Below, in pieces: positions 33,101 to 50,997 of a stretch of DNA of 64,000 nucleotides (its first letter is position 1; each line of letters opens with the position of its first letter). Below the pieces are notes generated by a model. That model was given only the letters and a program-made list of their open reading frames with translations, did not search any database and had not been told where the DNA came from. A program made the translations under genes and the position numbers. This DNA is from Betaproteobacteria bacterium HGW-Betaproteobacteria-7 (lineage in GTDB: Bacteria > Pseudomonadota > Gammaproteobacteria > Burkholderiales > Rhodocyclaceae), in assembly GCA_002840765.1 (NCBI GenBank), contig PHCE01000003.1, forward strand, positions 1-64,000. Reading direction: 5' to 3'.

Positions 33101-34567
33101 ATGAGCAATTCCGTCTTTGCCGGCCTGCAGCCGGCCATCGTCTGGCAGCACTTTGCGACGCTGTGCGCGACGCCACGCCTGTCCAAGCAGGAAGGGGCGC
33201 TGCGCGACAGGCTGCTGGCCTGGGCTGCGGCGCGCGGACTGGCAGCGACTGTCGATGGCGCTGGCAACCTGATCATCCGCAAGCCGGCGAGCCCGGGACA
33301 TGAGCGGGCGCCGGGTATCGTCCTGCAGGCGCATCTGGATATGGTTTGCCAGAAGAATGCCGACAGTGTTCATGACTTCAGCCGTGACCCCATCGTGCCA
33401 ATCAGCCGGGAAGGCTGGCTGCAGGCTGTTGGCACCACCCTGGGTGCCGACAATGGCATCGGCGTCGCACTGATTCTGGCGGCGCTGGAGGACACCCGTC
33501 TGCTGCATGGTCCGCTCGAAGCACTGCTCACGGTCGATGAGGAAGCGGGTATGGGCGGCGCCCGCGGCCTGGCCTCCGGGGTGCTGCAGGGCAATCTGAT
33601 GCTTAATCTGGATACCGAGGTGTGGGGCGAGTTTTATCTCGGCTGTGCCGGCGGCCTCGATGTCGATGTGCTGCGCGCCGATGAAGGCGAAGCCTTGCCC
33701 GAGGGCTGGACCGTGCGCCGCATCGCCCTGCGCGGCCTGCGCGGTGGCCATTCCGGCGTTGATATCCATGAAGAGCGCGGCAATGCGCTCAAGCTGATGG
33801 TTGGTATCCTGCACGATCTTGCCGGTGAGTTCCCTTATCGTCTGGTGGCGCTGAACGGCGGCACGGCGCGTAATGCCTTGCCGCGGGAGGCCTTCGCGAC
33901 GCTGGCGCTACCTGATGCCACTGGTTTACAAGCCTGGCTGGAGCGCCGGCAGGCGGTGATGCGCGAGTTGCTGCGCGGTGTCGATGAGGGGCTGACGCTG
34001 AGCGCCGAAGCAGCGACCGCCGAGCGCGTACTTGACCATCAGGCGCAGTTCGTCTGGCTCGCCTCGCTCCATGCGGCGCCGCACGGCGTGCGCCGGATGA
34101 GCCGGCAAGTGCCGGGCGTGGTCGAAACGTCCAACAATCTGGGCATGGTCGATATCGGTCCGGATGGCGGGCGCTGCAACTTCATGGTCCGCTCGCTGGT
34201 CGATGCTGCGGCGACGGCACTGGCCGATGAAATCGTCAGCCTGTTCGCGCTGTCCGGTACGGCTGCCGAAAAGTCAGGACAATATCCTGGCTGGGCGCCG
34301 AATCCGGGTTCGGCCTTGCTGAAAACCTGTCAGGCCGTGTTCCGCCGCGATTTCGCCAGTGAATCGAGCGTGCAGGTGATCCATGCCGGCCTCGAATGCG
34401 GCATCATCGGGGCCAAGTATCCGGGGCTGGACATCGTTTCGTTCGGGCCGACCATCCGCGGCGCGCATGCGCCGGGGGAAGCGGTGGAGATTGCCTCGGT
34501 CGGCCGTTGCTGGGATCTGCTCAGGGCAATCCTGGGGGAACTGGCACAACAGGAGGGCAGGGCATGA
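33101..34567 (+). CDS. pepD: aminoacyl-histidine dipeptidase PepD
   Basis: The 488-residue cytosolic M20 metallopeptidase has zinc-site motifs VLQAHLDMVCQK, TTLGADNGIGVAL, LTVDEEAGMGGARGL and the dimerisation-loop pattern RGGHSGVDIHEERGNALKL. The C-terminal HAGLECGIIGAKYPGLDIVS is typical of PepD, which releases histidine and other residues from dipeptides. I chose ATG at 33101; a GTG directly before it is possible. Its stop overlaps a small lipoprotein gene (ATGA). Confidence 0.92.
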   Translation: MSNSVFAGLQPAIVWQHFATLCATPRLSKQEGALRDRLLAWAAARGLAATVDGAGNLIIRKPASPGHERAPGIVLQAHLDMVCQKNADSVHDFSRDPIVPISREGWLQAVGTTLGADNGIGVALILAALEDTRLLHGPLEALLTVDEEAGMGGARGLASGVLQGNLMLNLDTEVWGEFYLGCAGGLDVDVLRADEGEALPEGWTVRRIALRGLRGGHSGVDIHEERGNALKLMVGILHDLAGEFPYRLVALNGGTARNALPREAFATLALPDATGLQAWLERRQAVMRELLRGVDEGLTLSAEAATAERVLDHQAQFVWLASLHAAPHGVRRMSRQVPGVVETSNNLGMVDIGPDGGRCNFMVRSLVDAAATALADEIVSLFALSGTAAEKSGQYPGWAPNPGSALLKTCQAVFRRDFASESSVQVIHAGLECGIIGAKYPGLDIVSFGPTIRGAHAPGEAVEIASVGRCWDLLRAILGELAQQEGRA

Positions 34568-34767
34568 AAGTCGTTGGTGGATTGGCGGTAGTGCTTGTGC
34601 TCAGCGCCTGCGGAGTTGAAACGGCCGGCACGGCAGCGACGGCCGCAGCACTGAAGAAGCAGGAGCTGGAACAGGCGCAGCAGAATCAGCAGCAGTTTCA
34701 GAAGAAGCTGGATCAGGCGACGCAGCAGATGCAGGAGCGCGCCGACCGGGCCGGCGGCGAGCAATAG
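34564..34767 (+). CDS. small putative lipoprotein
   Basis: This 67-residue protein has a signal peptide ending in the lipobox LSAC (Cys16) and a Gln/Glu/Lys-rich helical remainder (ALKKQELEQAQQNQQQFQKK), which looks like a short coiled coil. It overlaps pepD by four bases and has no recognisable family. It faces the spermidine-synthase-like gene tail to tail with only one base between. Confidence 0.7.
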   Translation: MKVVGGLAVVLVLSACGVETAGTAATAAALKKQELEQAQQNQQQFQKKLDQATQQMQERADRAGGEQ

Positions 34768-34768
34768 T

Positions 34769-35634
34769 TCAGCGTCCGCGTAGCGCCTCGCGGCGGGCCA
34801 GGCCGAGCTTGGTCGAGCGTTCCATCTTGTGCACGAAAGCCGGGAAATCGAGGCCGAATTTGGCCCGCAACTCCTTGGCGTAGTTGTGCAGCCAGCGCCA
34901 GCGCGGCTCGAACCAGTGTTCCTTGAAGGCGTAGAGTACGTGGTTGCCGTCGTCCGGCACCGAGATGACGATGACCTGATCGTCGAAGACGTGCATCGCC
35001 TCGCCGATTAGGCCGGCGTAGGTGTCCTTTTCACCGGCCAGGTTGATGACCAGCACGCCGTTACCCGCAAGCTTGGCGAAGGCGTTCTCGAAGAATTCGC
35101 GATTGGCCAGGCTGGGCGCGAAGCCGGTCTTGTCGAAGGCGTCCACCAGCAGCACGTCGATGCCTTTTTCGGCCTGCGCGATGAATTCGGCACCATCGGC
35201 CTGCAGGATTTCCAGACGTGGGCCATCTGCCGGCAGCAGAAAGGTGTCGCGGAAGGCGATCACATTGGGGTCGAGTTCGACGGCAGTCAACTGCGTACCG
35301 GGCATGCGGTGGTAGCAGAACTTGATCAGCGAGCCGCCGCCGAGACCGATCAGCACGATGCGCTTCGGCCGCGGCTGGAAGAGCAGGAAGGCCATCATTT
35401 TCTGCGTGTAGCGGATGGCCAGGTCGTTGGGCGCCTTCAACGACATCTCGCTCTGCATCAGGCGGACGTTGAAGTACAGGAAGCGCGACTTGCCGTCATC
35501 GACGACGAAGGGCTTCGGGTAACTCTCGTCAAGCAACTGGGCGCGCAGTTCGCCAGCGCGGGCCCAGGCCGGTTCGTGCAGCAGGATGGTGCCCGTCTCG
35601 TTCTCGAACGGGCTGGGCAGTTCGTAAAGCTTGG

Positions 35635-35638
<4 letters not shown>
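34769..35638 (-). CDS. spermidine synthase-like protein
   Basis: The 289-residue protein has the spermidine/spermine synthase Rossmann fold: PKRIVLIGLGGGSLIKFCYH, TAVELDPNVIAFRDTF, an acidic LEILQADGAEFI and the active-site region IDVLLVDAFDKTG. True SpeE enzymes have a G-G-G-D/E pattern and the D-A-F/Y-D box. Here the D of the first motif is S, so polyamine synthesis is not certain and it may be a related methyltransferase-like protein. The start overlaps the prmB stop. Confidence 0.8.
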
Positions 35639-38848
<3,210 letters not shown>

Positions 38849-38875
38849 GGCAAGACCTTCGTTAGGTGGGATGAC

Positions 38876-39691
38876 TTAGGCGCGCAGCAGTTCGTTGATG
38901 CTGGTCTTCGAGCGCGTCTGCGCATCGACCTTCTTGACGATGATGGCCGCGTACAGGCTGTACTTGCCGCCATCCTTCGGCAGGTTGCCGCTGATCACGA
39001 CCGAGCCCGGCGGGATCTTGCCGTAGCTGATTTCGCCGGTTTCGCGATCGTAGATCGGCGTGCTCTGGCCGATGTAGACGCCCATCGAGATCACCGAATT
39101 CTCGCCGACGACGACGCCTTCGACGACTTCCGAACGGGCGCCGATGAAGCAGTTGTCTTCGATGATGACCGGGCCGGCCTGGATCGGCTCAAGCACGCCG
39201 CCAATGCCGACGCCGCCGGAGAGGTGCACGTTCTTGCCGATCTGTGCGCAGCTACCCACGGTGACCCAGGTGTCGACCATCGTGCCTTCATCGACGTAGG
39301 CGCCGATATTGACGAAAGAGGGCATCAGCACAGCGTTCCTGGCGATGAACGAGCCCTTGCGGGCGATGGCGCCCGGCACCACGCGGAAGCCGCCGGCCTT
39401 GAACTGTTCCTCTGTCCAGCCCTGGAACTTGGTGTCGACCTTGTCGTAGAAGCGGATGTCGCCGGCTTCCTGGATGCGGTTGTCGCGGGTGCGGAACGAC
39501 AGCAGCACGGCCTTCTTCGCCCACTGGTTGACCACCCACTCGCCATTGATCTTCTCGGCGACGCGCAGCTTGCCGCTGTCGAGGTCGCCGATTACGGATT
39601 CGATGATCTTGATCGCCTCGGTGGATTGGGTGGTCAGCTCGGTACGGCGTTCCCACAGGTCGTCGATGGTGGCTTGTAGCGGATGGCTCAT
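38876..39691 (-). CDS. dapD: tetrahydrodipicolinate N-succinyltransferase
   Basis: The 271-residue trimeric enzyme has a short N-terminal helical domain and a left-handed beta-helix of hexapeptide repeats (for example [20 protein letters not shown]). The family motif [20 protein letters not shown] is present. It succinylates tetrahydrodipicolinate using succinyl-CoA, upstream of DapC and DapE in the lysine pathway. An AGAGAAC site precedes the ATG. Confidence 0.95.
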   Translation of the reverse strand: MSHPLQATIDDLWERRTELTTQSTEAIKIIESVIGDLDSGKLRVAEKINGEWVVNQWAKKAVLLSFRTRDNRIQEAGDIRFYDKVDTKFQGWTEEQFKAGGFRVVPGAIARKGSFIARNAVLMPSFVNIGAYVDEGTMVDTWVTVGSCAQIGKNVHLSGGVGIGGVLEPIQAGPVIIEDNCFIGARSEVVEGVVVGENSVISMGVYIGQSTPIYDRETGEISYGKIPPGSVVISGNLPKDGGKYSLYAAIIVKKVDAQTRSKTSINELLRA

Positions 39692-39707
39692 GAGGGGTTC
39701 TCTTTGA

Positions 39708-40895
39708 TTACAGTTGTTGGGCGAATTGACGGATACGGCGGGTCGCTTCGAGACATTCGGCGAGCGAGGCGACCAGCGCTATGCGGATGAAATTGGTCCC
39801 CGGATTCACGCCCTGCGCTTCGCGGGCGAGGAAGCTGCCGGGCAGGACCACGACATTATAGTGTTCGAGCAGGCCGCGGGCGAACTCGGTGTCCGCCACC
39901 GGCGTCTTCGCCCACAGGTAGAAACTGGCGTCCGGCATGCCGGTTCCCAGAACCTCCGAAATTAGCGGCGTGCAGGCGGCGAATTTCTCGCGGTACTGAT
40001 TGCGGTTGTCCAGCACATGCGCTTCGTCGTTCCAGGCGGCGACCGAAGCGGTCTGTACCGGCGGGGCCATGGCGCAGCCGTGGTAGGTGCGGTAAAGCAG
40101 GAATTTCTTCAAGATGGCCGCGTCGCCGGCGACGAAACCGGAACGCATGCCCGGCACGTTGGAGCGTTTGGACAAGCTGGAGAACATCACCAGCCGCTCA
40201 TTAGTCCGGCCGAGCAATTTCGCCGCCTGCAGGCCACCGATCGGCGGGTTGGCTTCGTCGAAATAGACTTCCGAATAGCACTCGTCGGAAGCGATGATGA
40301 AACCGTACTTGTCGGATAGGGCGAACAACGTCTGCCAGTCGTCCAGCGACAGCACCTTGCCGGTCGGGTTGCCCGGCGAGCAGACGTAGAACAACTGCAC
40401 GCGTGCCCACTCGGCCTCGGACAACTGACCGTAGTCGAAGGCGAAACCGTTTTCGGGCAGATTGTTCAGGAAGCGCGGCTCGGCGCCCGACAGGTAGGCC
40501 GCGCCTTCATAGATCTGGTAGAACGGGTTGGGGCTGACGACGATGGGCGTGCCCTTGCTCGGGTCGATCACCGTCTGGGCAAAGGAGAACAGCGCCTCGC
40601 GCGAACCATTGACCGGCAGGATCTCGGTTTCCGGATTCAGCTCCAGTCCGTAGCGCCGGCCACACCAGGTGGCGATCGCATTACGCAGAGCCGGCACGCC
40701 CTGCGTTGTCGGATAGTTGGCCAGCCCCTTCAGGCCGCCAGCCAACGCCTCCATGATGAAAGCCGGCGTTGCATGCTGCGGCTCGCCGATGGAGAGCTTG
40801 ATTTCCTTGAGTTGCGGATTCGGCGTCACCCCGGCGAACAGGGCGCGCAGCTTTTCGAACGGGTAGGGCTGGAGTTGGGCGAGATGCGGATTCAC
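39708..40895 (-). CDS. dapC: succinyldiaminopimelate transaminase
   Basis: The 395-residue class I/II PLP aminotransferase has [13 protein letters not shown], the pyridine-binding [15 protein letters not shown] and [15 protein letters not shown], and the Schiff-base Lys in [20 protein letters not shown]. It converts succinyl-2-amino-6-oxopimelate to succinyl-LL-diaminopimelate. I chose the GTG at 40895 ([13 protein letters not shown]), which matches the family N-terminus. The longer upstream reading is not protein-like. Confidence 0.9.
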   Translation of the reverse strand: MNPHLAQLQPYPFEKLRALFAGVTPNPQLKEIKLSIGEPQHATPAFIMEALAGGLKGLANYPTTQGVPALRNAIATWCGRRYGLELNPETEILPVNGSREALFSFAQTVIDPSKGTPIVVSPNPFYQIYEGAAYLSGAEPRFLNNLPENGFAFDYGQLSEAEWARVQLFYVCSPGNPTGKVLSLDDWQTLFALSDKYGFIIASDECYSEVYFDEANPPIGGLQAAKLLGRTNERLVMFSSLSKRSNVPGMRSGFVAGDAAILKKFLLYRTYHGCAMAPPVQTASVAAWNDEAHVLDNRNQYREKFAACTPLISEVLGTGMPDASFYLWAKTPVADTEFARGLLEHYNVVVLPGSFLAREAQGVNPGTNFIRIALVASLAECLEATRRIRQFAQQL

Positions 40896-41013
40896 GGCTG
40901 GCAGAGTCGGTGGGTGAAAGGCGAGATTATCGCTGAAAACGCAAGCGGGCGCGGTCTTGCCGCAAATGGCCGGATGCGCCATGGCGAGTTGCGACCACGC
41001 TGGCGCGCTGGCT

Positions 41014-41487
41014 TCAATAGGGTGTGTGCAGCGGGTTCTCCGCCCACTCGCACATCGGTTCCAGCGCCCCGGGCAATGGCCGATGTTCCATGTTGATGCG
41101 GCGTTCGGCAATGCCGCGGTTCAATTCGTCATACAACTCGTCGTCGCAGAAGCCGATGGCGGCCGCTTCGGCGCGGCTGTTGGCGAAGACGATGCGGCCG
41201 ATGCGCGCCCAGTAGGCGGCCGACAGGCACATCGGGCAGGGTTCGCTGGAGGCGTACAGCGTGCAGCCGCTCAGGTGGAACTGGCCGAGGGTGGCGCAGG
41301 CTATGCGGATGGCGGCGATTTCGGCGTGGGCGGTGGGGTCCTTGCTGCCGACGACGCGGTTCCAGCCTTCGCCGATGATCTTGCCGTCGTGCACGATGAC
41401 GGCGCCGAACGGTCCGCCTTCCCCTAGCTGGCTGCCCTGGCGGGCCAATTCGATGGCTCGGGCGAGAAAGATGTCATCCGGATTCAT
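41014..41487 (-). CDS. guanine/nucleoside deaminase (CDA-like)
   Basis: The 157-residue zinc deaminase has the catalytic HAEIAAIRIA and SSEPCPMCLSAAYWARI motifs of the cytidine-deaminase fold. The C-terminal stretch (FCDDELYDELNRGI, IPMEHRPLPGALEP-like) resembles Bacillus-type guanine deaminase rather than tRNA adenosine deaminase. It should convert guanine, or a related base, to xanthine. It is transcribed divergently from smc and 118 bases upstream of dapC. Confidence 0.85.
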   Translation of the reverse strand: MNPDDIFLARAIELARQGSQLGEGGPFGAVIVHDGKIIGEGWNRVVGSKDPTAHAEIAAIRIACATLGQFHLSGCTLYASSEPCPMCLSAAYWARIGRIVFANSRAEAAAIGFCDDELYDELNRGIAERRINMEHRPLPGALEPMCEWAENPLHTPY

Positions 41488-41576
41488 GGGCGGCGCACCG
41501 GGAAGGCTGTCGAGGCGGTCGATGCTATCATACGGCCCCCAACGTGGCGGGGGCTTCCACCCCGCCGGAACCGCGC

Positions 41577-44500
41577 ATGCGCCTGACCAAACTCAAACTC
41601 GCCGGCTTCAAGTCCTTCGTCGATCCGACCGCCGTTTCCCTGCCTGGGCAACTGGTCGGCGTCGTCGGCCCGAATGGCTGCGGCAAGTCCAACATCATGG
41701 ACGCCGTGCGCTGGGTGCTGGGCGAGTCGAAGGCGTCCGAGCTGCGCGGCGAGTCGATGATGGACGTCATCTTCAATGGCTCGACTAACCGCAAGCCGGT
41801 GTCGCGCGCCTCGGTCGAGCTTATCTTCGAGAACCTGCTCGGTCGGGCGCTCGGCCAGTGGTCGCAGTACACTGAGTTGTCGGTCAAACGGACGCTGACC
41901 CGGCAGGGGCAGTCGGACTACTTCATCAACAATCTGAAAGTCCGACGCAAGGACATCACCGACCTGTTCCTCGGCACCGGTCTCGGGCCGCGCGCCTACG
42001 CCATCATCGGCCAGGGCATGATCTCGCGCATCATCGAGGCCAAGCCGGACGACCTCCGTGTCTTCCTCGAAGAGGCAGCCGGCGTCACCCGCTACAAGGA
42101 GCGGCGCAAGGAAACGCAGGGGCGTCTGGAAGACACCCGCGAGAACCTGTTGCGCGTCGAGGACATCCGCCAGGAACTCGGCCACCAGATGGAGCGCCTG
42201 GAATCGCAGGCCGAGGTGGCGCGGCGTTATCACGCCCTGAACGAACAGCTGGTGCAGCGCCAGCAGCTGCTCTGGCTGCTGAAGAAGCGTGAAGCGGAAG
42301 GCGAGCGCCAGCGCCTGGCGCTTGACATCGAACGGGCGACGACCGACCTGGAAGGCGAGAACGCCGCCCTGCGCGAGACCGAAGCGCGCGCCGAAGAAAC
42401 CCGCGAGGCGCATTTCGCCGCTGGCGACGCCCTGCACCAGGCGCAGAGCGAGATGTACGCGGCCAATGCCGAAGTCGCACGGCTGGAAGCGGAAATCCGC
42501 CATCGCCGCGAATCGCGTAGCCAGCTGGAAGCGCGCCTGGTGCAGCTGGAAGACGAGCTGAAGCACTGGACGCAGACGGCGGAAAAGCTGGCCGAGGACC
42601 GCCAGAAGTGGGAAGAGCTGCAGGAGATCACCCGGCTGCGCGTCGAGGAAGCCGAAGAGCGCCTGCATCTGCAGATGGACATCGCCCCGCAGGTTGAGGA
42701 AGACCACGCCCAGGCGCTGGACGAACTGCAGCGCCTGAAGACGCGGACGACCAACGGCGAGCAGAAGCTGGAAGTCGAGCTGACCCACAAAGCGCATGCC
42801 CAGAGGGCGCTGCAGGCCATCATCCAGCGCCGCGAACGGCTGCGCGACGAGACCTTTGGCGAGGCGCCGGATGAGCTGGCGCTGGCCGAAAAGGAAGAAG
42901 AGCTCGAACTGCTGCGCGAGGAACTGGCCGGTGACCAGGATCATCTGCAGCAATTGCAGCAGGAATTGCCGCAACTGGAGGCGAAGCGCAAGGAAGTACA
43001 GGGCGAATTGCAACGGCTGGAGCGCGAACTGGCCGCCGGTCAGGCCCGCCGGGCGGCGCTGGAACAGATGCAGGCGAAGACGCAGGCGGCCGGCAAGCTG
43101 CCGGAATGGCTGCGCCGCCATGGCCTGGAAAATGCGCCGCCGCTGTGGCAGAAGATCCACGTCGAGAGCGGCTGGGAAGAGGCGGTCGAAGCGGTGCTGC
43201 GCGAGCGCCTGTCAGCCATCGCTGGTGACGATCCGGCGCAGCTCGATGCCTGGCTGCATGACCGGCCGGAAGCGCGGCTGTCGGTGATGCTGGGCAGCGG
43301 CGTTGAGACTGGAGAGGCGCTGGCCAACTCGCTGGCCACCCGCGTGCGCAGCGACGACCCGGCGATTCGCGCCGTGCTGACCGACTGGCTGGGTTCCATC
43401 GCTACCGCCGAAACCCTGGCCGATGGCCTGGCCCAGCGCGGCGAACTGGCGCCCGGCAGCGTCCTCGTCACCCGCGGCGGCGACCTGCTGACGCGCAACA
43501 GCGTCACCTTCTTCGCGCCGGACCAGGGCGAGCACGGCCTGCTCGAACGTCAGCGCGAGATCGAGGCGCTGGCCGATGGCATCGCCATGGCCGAGGAGCG
43601 CGGCGAGAGCCTGCGCGAGCAGCAGGCGATGTACGACGAGCAGTTCGCCGACAAGCAGGAAGAAATCGACGAAACCCGCCAGTACGTCACCGACCGCCAG
43701 CAGCGCGTGCATCAGGTGCAGCTGGATGTGCTCAAACTTTCGCAGGCGCTGGCCCGCTACAACGAGCAGAAGGAGCGCGTCGCCGAGCAAATGGCCGAAC
43801 TGGCCGAGGAAGAAGAGGGTGAGCGCGAGCGCGAGATGTCAGCTGACGAGCGCATCGAGGAAATCCGCGACGGTTTGGGCCGAATTCGCGTGCTGGTGTC
43901 CGGAGCGCAATCGCGGCTCGACGAATGCGAGCGGGCCGTGCGCGCCGAGCGCGAGAAGAACGCCGACTTTGATCGCGCCCTGCGTGAGGCACAGTTCTCG
44001 GCCCGCGAGGCCGACGGCAAGTTGCAGGACATCTTCGCCCAGCAGGCGCTGGCGCAGCGCGAACTGACGCGCATCGAACGCGATCGGGCGGCTTGCGCCG
44101 AACAGGTCGAGGCGGCGCCGGCCGATGTCATGGAAGAGCAGCTGCAGCTGGCGCTCGACGCCCGGCAGACGGCCGAAAAGGTGCTGGCCGGCAAGCGCGA
44201 TGCGCTGGAAGCGGCGACTAATGCGCTGCGCGGCCTGGAAGAGCAGCGGCTGAAGATCGAGCAGGGACTGGAGCCGCTGCGCGTGCGCATCGGCGAGCTG
44301 AAGCTCAAGGAGCAGGCGGCGGCGCTGAATGCCGAGCAGTTCGCGATGCAGCTGCTCGAAGCGGGGGCTGACGAGGCCGCGCTCGAAGGCGATCTCGGCG
44401 CTGCCCGCCCGGCAGGCCTGCAGGGTGAAATCACCCGCCTCGGCAACGCCATCGCCGAGCTCGGTGCGGTCAACCTGGCGGCGCTGCAGGAGTTGGAGAC

Positions 44501-45077
44501 GGCGACAGAGCGCAAGGGTTATCTCGACATGCAGGCGGCCGACCTGAACGAGGCGATGGAAACGCTGGAAAACGCCATCCGTCGCATCGACCGCGAAACG
44601 CGCGAGCTGCTGAAGAGCACTTTCGACACGGTCAATGGCCATTTCGGGCAACTGTTCCCGGAACTATTTGGCGGCGGGCGCGCCGAACTGGTGATGACTG
44701 GTGAGGAAATTCTCGACGCTGGCGTGCAGGTCATCGCCCAGCCGCCGGGCAAGAAGAATTCGACCATCCACCTGCTTTCAGGTGGCGAGAAGGCGCTGAC
44801 TGCCATTGCGCTGGTGTTCTCGATGTTCCAGTTGAATCCGGCGCCGTTCTGCCTGCTTGACGAGGTCGACGCACCGCTTGATGACACCAATACCGAGCGC
44901 TTCTGCGGCATGGTCAAGAAAATGTCGGGTGCCACACAGTTCTTATTTATTTCCCATAATAAAATCGCGATGGAAATGGCCGAGCAGCTGGTCGGCGTCA
45001 CCATGCAGGAATCAGGCGTTTCGCGCGTCGTTGAAGTAGATATCGAGGAAGCCTTGAAGATGAGGGATGCGGCATAA
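41577..45077 (+). CDS. smc: chromosome segregation protein SMC
   Basis: The 1166-residue protein has the complete SMC layout: N-terminal ATPase half with VGPNGCGKSN (about residue 33), two long coiled coils rich in Glu, Arg, Gln and Leu, a hinge near 510-660, and a C-terminal half with the ABC signature LLSGGEKALTAIAL and FCLLDEVDAPLDDTN. It compacts and segregates the chromosome with ScpA/B. The start is ATG at 41577 (MRLTKLKLAGFKSF). The zipA start follows the TAA stop directly. Confidence 0.95.
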   Translation: MRLTKLKLAGFKSFVDPTAVSLPGQLVGVVGPNGCGKSNIMDAVRWVLGESKASELRGESMMDVIFNGSTNRKPVSRASVELIFENLLGRALGQWSQYTELSVKRTLTRQGQSDYFINNLKVRRKDITDLFLGTGLGPRAYAIIGQGMISRIIEAKPDDLRVFLEEAAGVTRYKERRKETQGRLEDTRENLLRVEDIRQELGHQMERLESQAEVARRYHALNEQLVQRQQLLWLLKKREAEGERQRLALDIERATTDLEGENAALRETEARAEETREAHFAAGDALHQAQSEMYAANAEVARLEAEIRHRRESRSQLEARLVQLEDELKHWTQTAEKLAEDRQKWEELQEITRLRVEEAEERLHLQMDIAPQVEEDHAQALDELQRLKTRTTNGEQKLEVELTHKAHAQRALQAIIQRRERLRDETFGEAPDELALAEKEEELELLREELAGDQDHLQQLQQELPQLEAKRKEVQGELQRLERELAAGQARRAALEQMQAKTQAAGKLPEWLRRHGLENAPPLWQKIHVESGWEEAVEAVLRERLSAIAGDDPAQLDAWLHDRPEARLSVMLGSGVETGEALANSLATRVRSDDPAIRAVLTDWLGSIATAETLADGLAQRGELAPGSVLVTRGGDLLTRNSVTFFAPDQGEHGLLERQREIEALADGIAMAEERGESLREQQAMYDEQFADKQEEIDETRQYVTDRQQRVHQVQLDVLKLSQALARYNEQKERVAEQMAELAEEEEGEREREMSADERIEEIRDGLGRIRVLVSGAQSRLDECERAVRAEREKNADFDRALREAQFSAREADGKLQDIFAQQALAQRELTRIERDRAACAEQVEAAPADVMEEQLQLALDARQTAEKVLAGKRDALEAATNALRGLEEQRLKIEQGLEPLRVRIGELKLKEQAAALNAEQFAMQLLEAGADEAALEGDLGAARPAGLQGEITRLGNAIAELGAVNLAALQELETATERKGYLDMQAADLNEAMETLENAIRRIDRETRELLKSTFDTVNGHFGQLFPELFGGGRAELVMTGEEILDAGVQVIAQPPGKKNSTIHLLSGGEKALTAIALVFSMFQLNPAPFCLLDEVDAPLDDTNTERFCGMVKKMSGATQFLFISHNKIAMEMAEQLVGVTMQESGVSRVVEVDIEEALKMRDAA

Positions 45078-49749
<4,672 letters not shown>

Positions 49750-50295
49750 ATGGAGCCGCAAAAAGCCCGAGAGCTGCTGGCCAACGCCGATCTGATCCAC
49801 ACCGAGTCCGCCGTCCAGGCGGCGCTGGCCGAAGTCGCCGGCCGCATCTGCGAGCGTCTGGCCGACAAGAATCCGCTGGTCCTCTGCGTGATGACCGGTG
49901 GCGTCATTTTCTGCGGGCAGCTCTTGCCGAAGCTTCAGTTCCCGCTCGATTTCGACTACCTGCACGCCACCCGCTACGGGCCGGAAACGCAGGGCGGCAA
50001 GATTTCCTGGCGCATGGCCCCGTGGACCTCGGTCAAGGGGCGATCCGTGCTGGTCATCGATGACATCCTCGACGAGGGCGTGACGCTGGCTGCCGTCAAG
50101 GAAAGCCTGACCCGCCTCGGCGCCGCCGAGGTGCTGCTGGCGGTGTTTACCGACAAGCAGAATGGCAAGGCCAAGCCGATCGCCGCCGATTTCGTCGGCC
50201 TGCCGGTGCCCGACCGCTTCGTCTTCGGCTTCGGCATGGACGTCGATGGCGCCTGGCGCAACCTGCCGGCCATCTACGCCATGAAGGACGATTGA
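49750..50295 (+). CDS. hpt: hypoxanthine-guanine phosphoribosyltransferase
   Basis: The 181-residue type I phosphoribosyltransferase has VLCVMTGGVIFCGQLLPKL and the PRPP-binding loop VLVIDDILDEGVTLAAVK. It converts hypoxanthine and guanine to IMP and GMP in purine salvage. The gene pairs naturally with the downstream thioinosine phosphorylase, which yields hypoxanthine. The start is immediately after galU, and the stop overlaps the methyltransferase gene by one base (TGATG). Confidence 0.88.
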   Translation: MEPQKARELLANADLIHTESAVQAALAEVAGRICERLADKNPLVLCVMTGGVIFCGQLLPKLQFPLDFDYLHATRYGPETQGGKISWRMAPWTSVKGRSVLVIDDILDEGVTLAAVKESLTRLGAAEVLLAVFTDKQNGKAKPIAADFVGLPVPDRFVFGFGMDVDGAWRNLPAIYAMKDD

Positions 50296-50996
50296 TGAGC
50301 GGTGCCACCGTTGCCGAATTTATCGGCTACTGGGAAGGCGAGGGCGAGCGCTACGTCAAACGTGGTGACTATGAATGGATGGCTGGCCTGGTGCCGGGCC
50401 GGCGCGTGCTGGAAATCGGTTGCGGTGTCGGCTTCTCGACGCAGGCGCTGGCGGCCCGCGGGCTGACGGTGCTGGCTATCGATTCCCTGGCGGAGTGCCT
50501 GGCAGCGACGCAGACCCGCGTTGCCGGGCGGGCGGTCAGCCTGCTGGCCGCCGATCTGGCCGGGCTGACCGATGAACAACGGCAGCAGATCGAAGACTTT
50601 GCCCCGGACACCGTCGTCTGCTGGCTGATGGGGGCGCCGGCCGAGACCATCGGGGCGCGGGCCAGCGACGCCGGCCAGGGTGTCATCGCCTACCGCGAGA
50701 AGCTGCACCGGCTGGTCGCTGAACTGGCCGCCGGGCTGCCGACGGTGCGCGCCCTGCACCTCGTCGACCGTACGGTAATTCCCTGGCAGGCCAAGGATAT
50801 TGGGCGCGATACCCTGGTCGGCTACCATCTCGGCAAGACCCTGCGCGAGTTGCCGTTCACGGCCGAGCGGCGCAACGCGCTCTACCGCAAGCTGGAAGAC
50901 ACTGCAGCCGATCTGCTGCAGATTCGCAAATCCCATCCGGCGCTCAAGGGCGCCGTACCCACGTTGGCCTCGCTACTGGCCGAAAGGAAAAACTGA
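50295..50996 (+). CDS. class I SAM-dependent methyltransferase
   Basis: The 233-residue protein has motif I RVLEIGCGVGFSTQALAARG, motif II TVLAIDSLAECLAATQ and a late VVCWLMGAP in the position of motif IV. It has no further family signature I can name, and the substrate is unknown. It lies between two purine-salvage genes, so a link with methylthioadenosine or nucleoside metabolism is possible but only suggested by position. ATG at 50295 is chosen over the TTG three bases upstream. Confidence 0.75.
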   Translation: MSGATVAEFIGYWEGEGERYVKRGDYEWMAGLVPGRRVLEIGCGVGFSTQALAARGLTVLAIDSLAECLAATQTRVAGRAVSLLAADLAGLTDEQRQQIEDFAPDTVVCWLMGAPAETIGARASDAGQGVIAYREKLHRLVAELAAGLPTVRALHLVDRTVIPWQAKDIGRDTLVGYHLGKTLRELPFTAERRNALYRKLEDTAADLLQIRKSHPALKGAVPTLASLLAERKN

Positions 50997-50997
50997 A

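Noticed and set aside
39821..39840. GCGAGGAAGC match to the shared block of the repeat elements
   Set aside because: It lies inside dapC without any of the three hairpins or other blocks; a chance match.
41484..43160. Minus-strand reading frame of 558 codons opposite smc
   Set aside because: Repetitive Leu/Gln/Phe/Arg translation mirrors the coiled-coil codons of smc; no domain.
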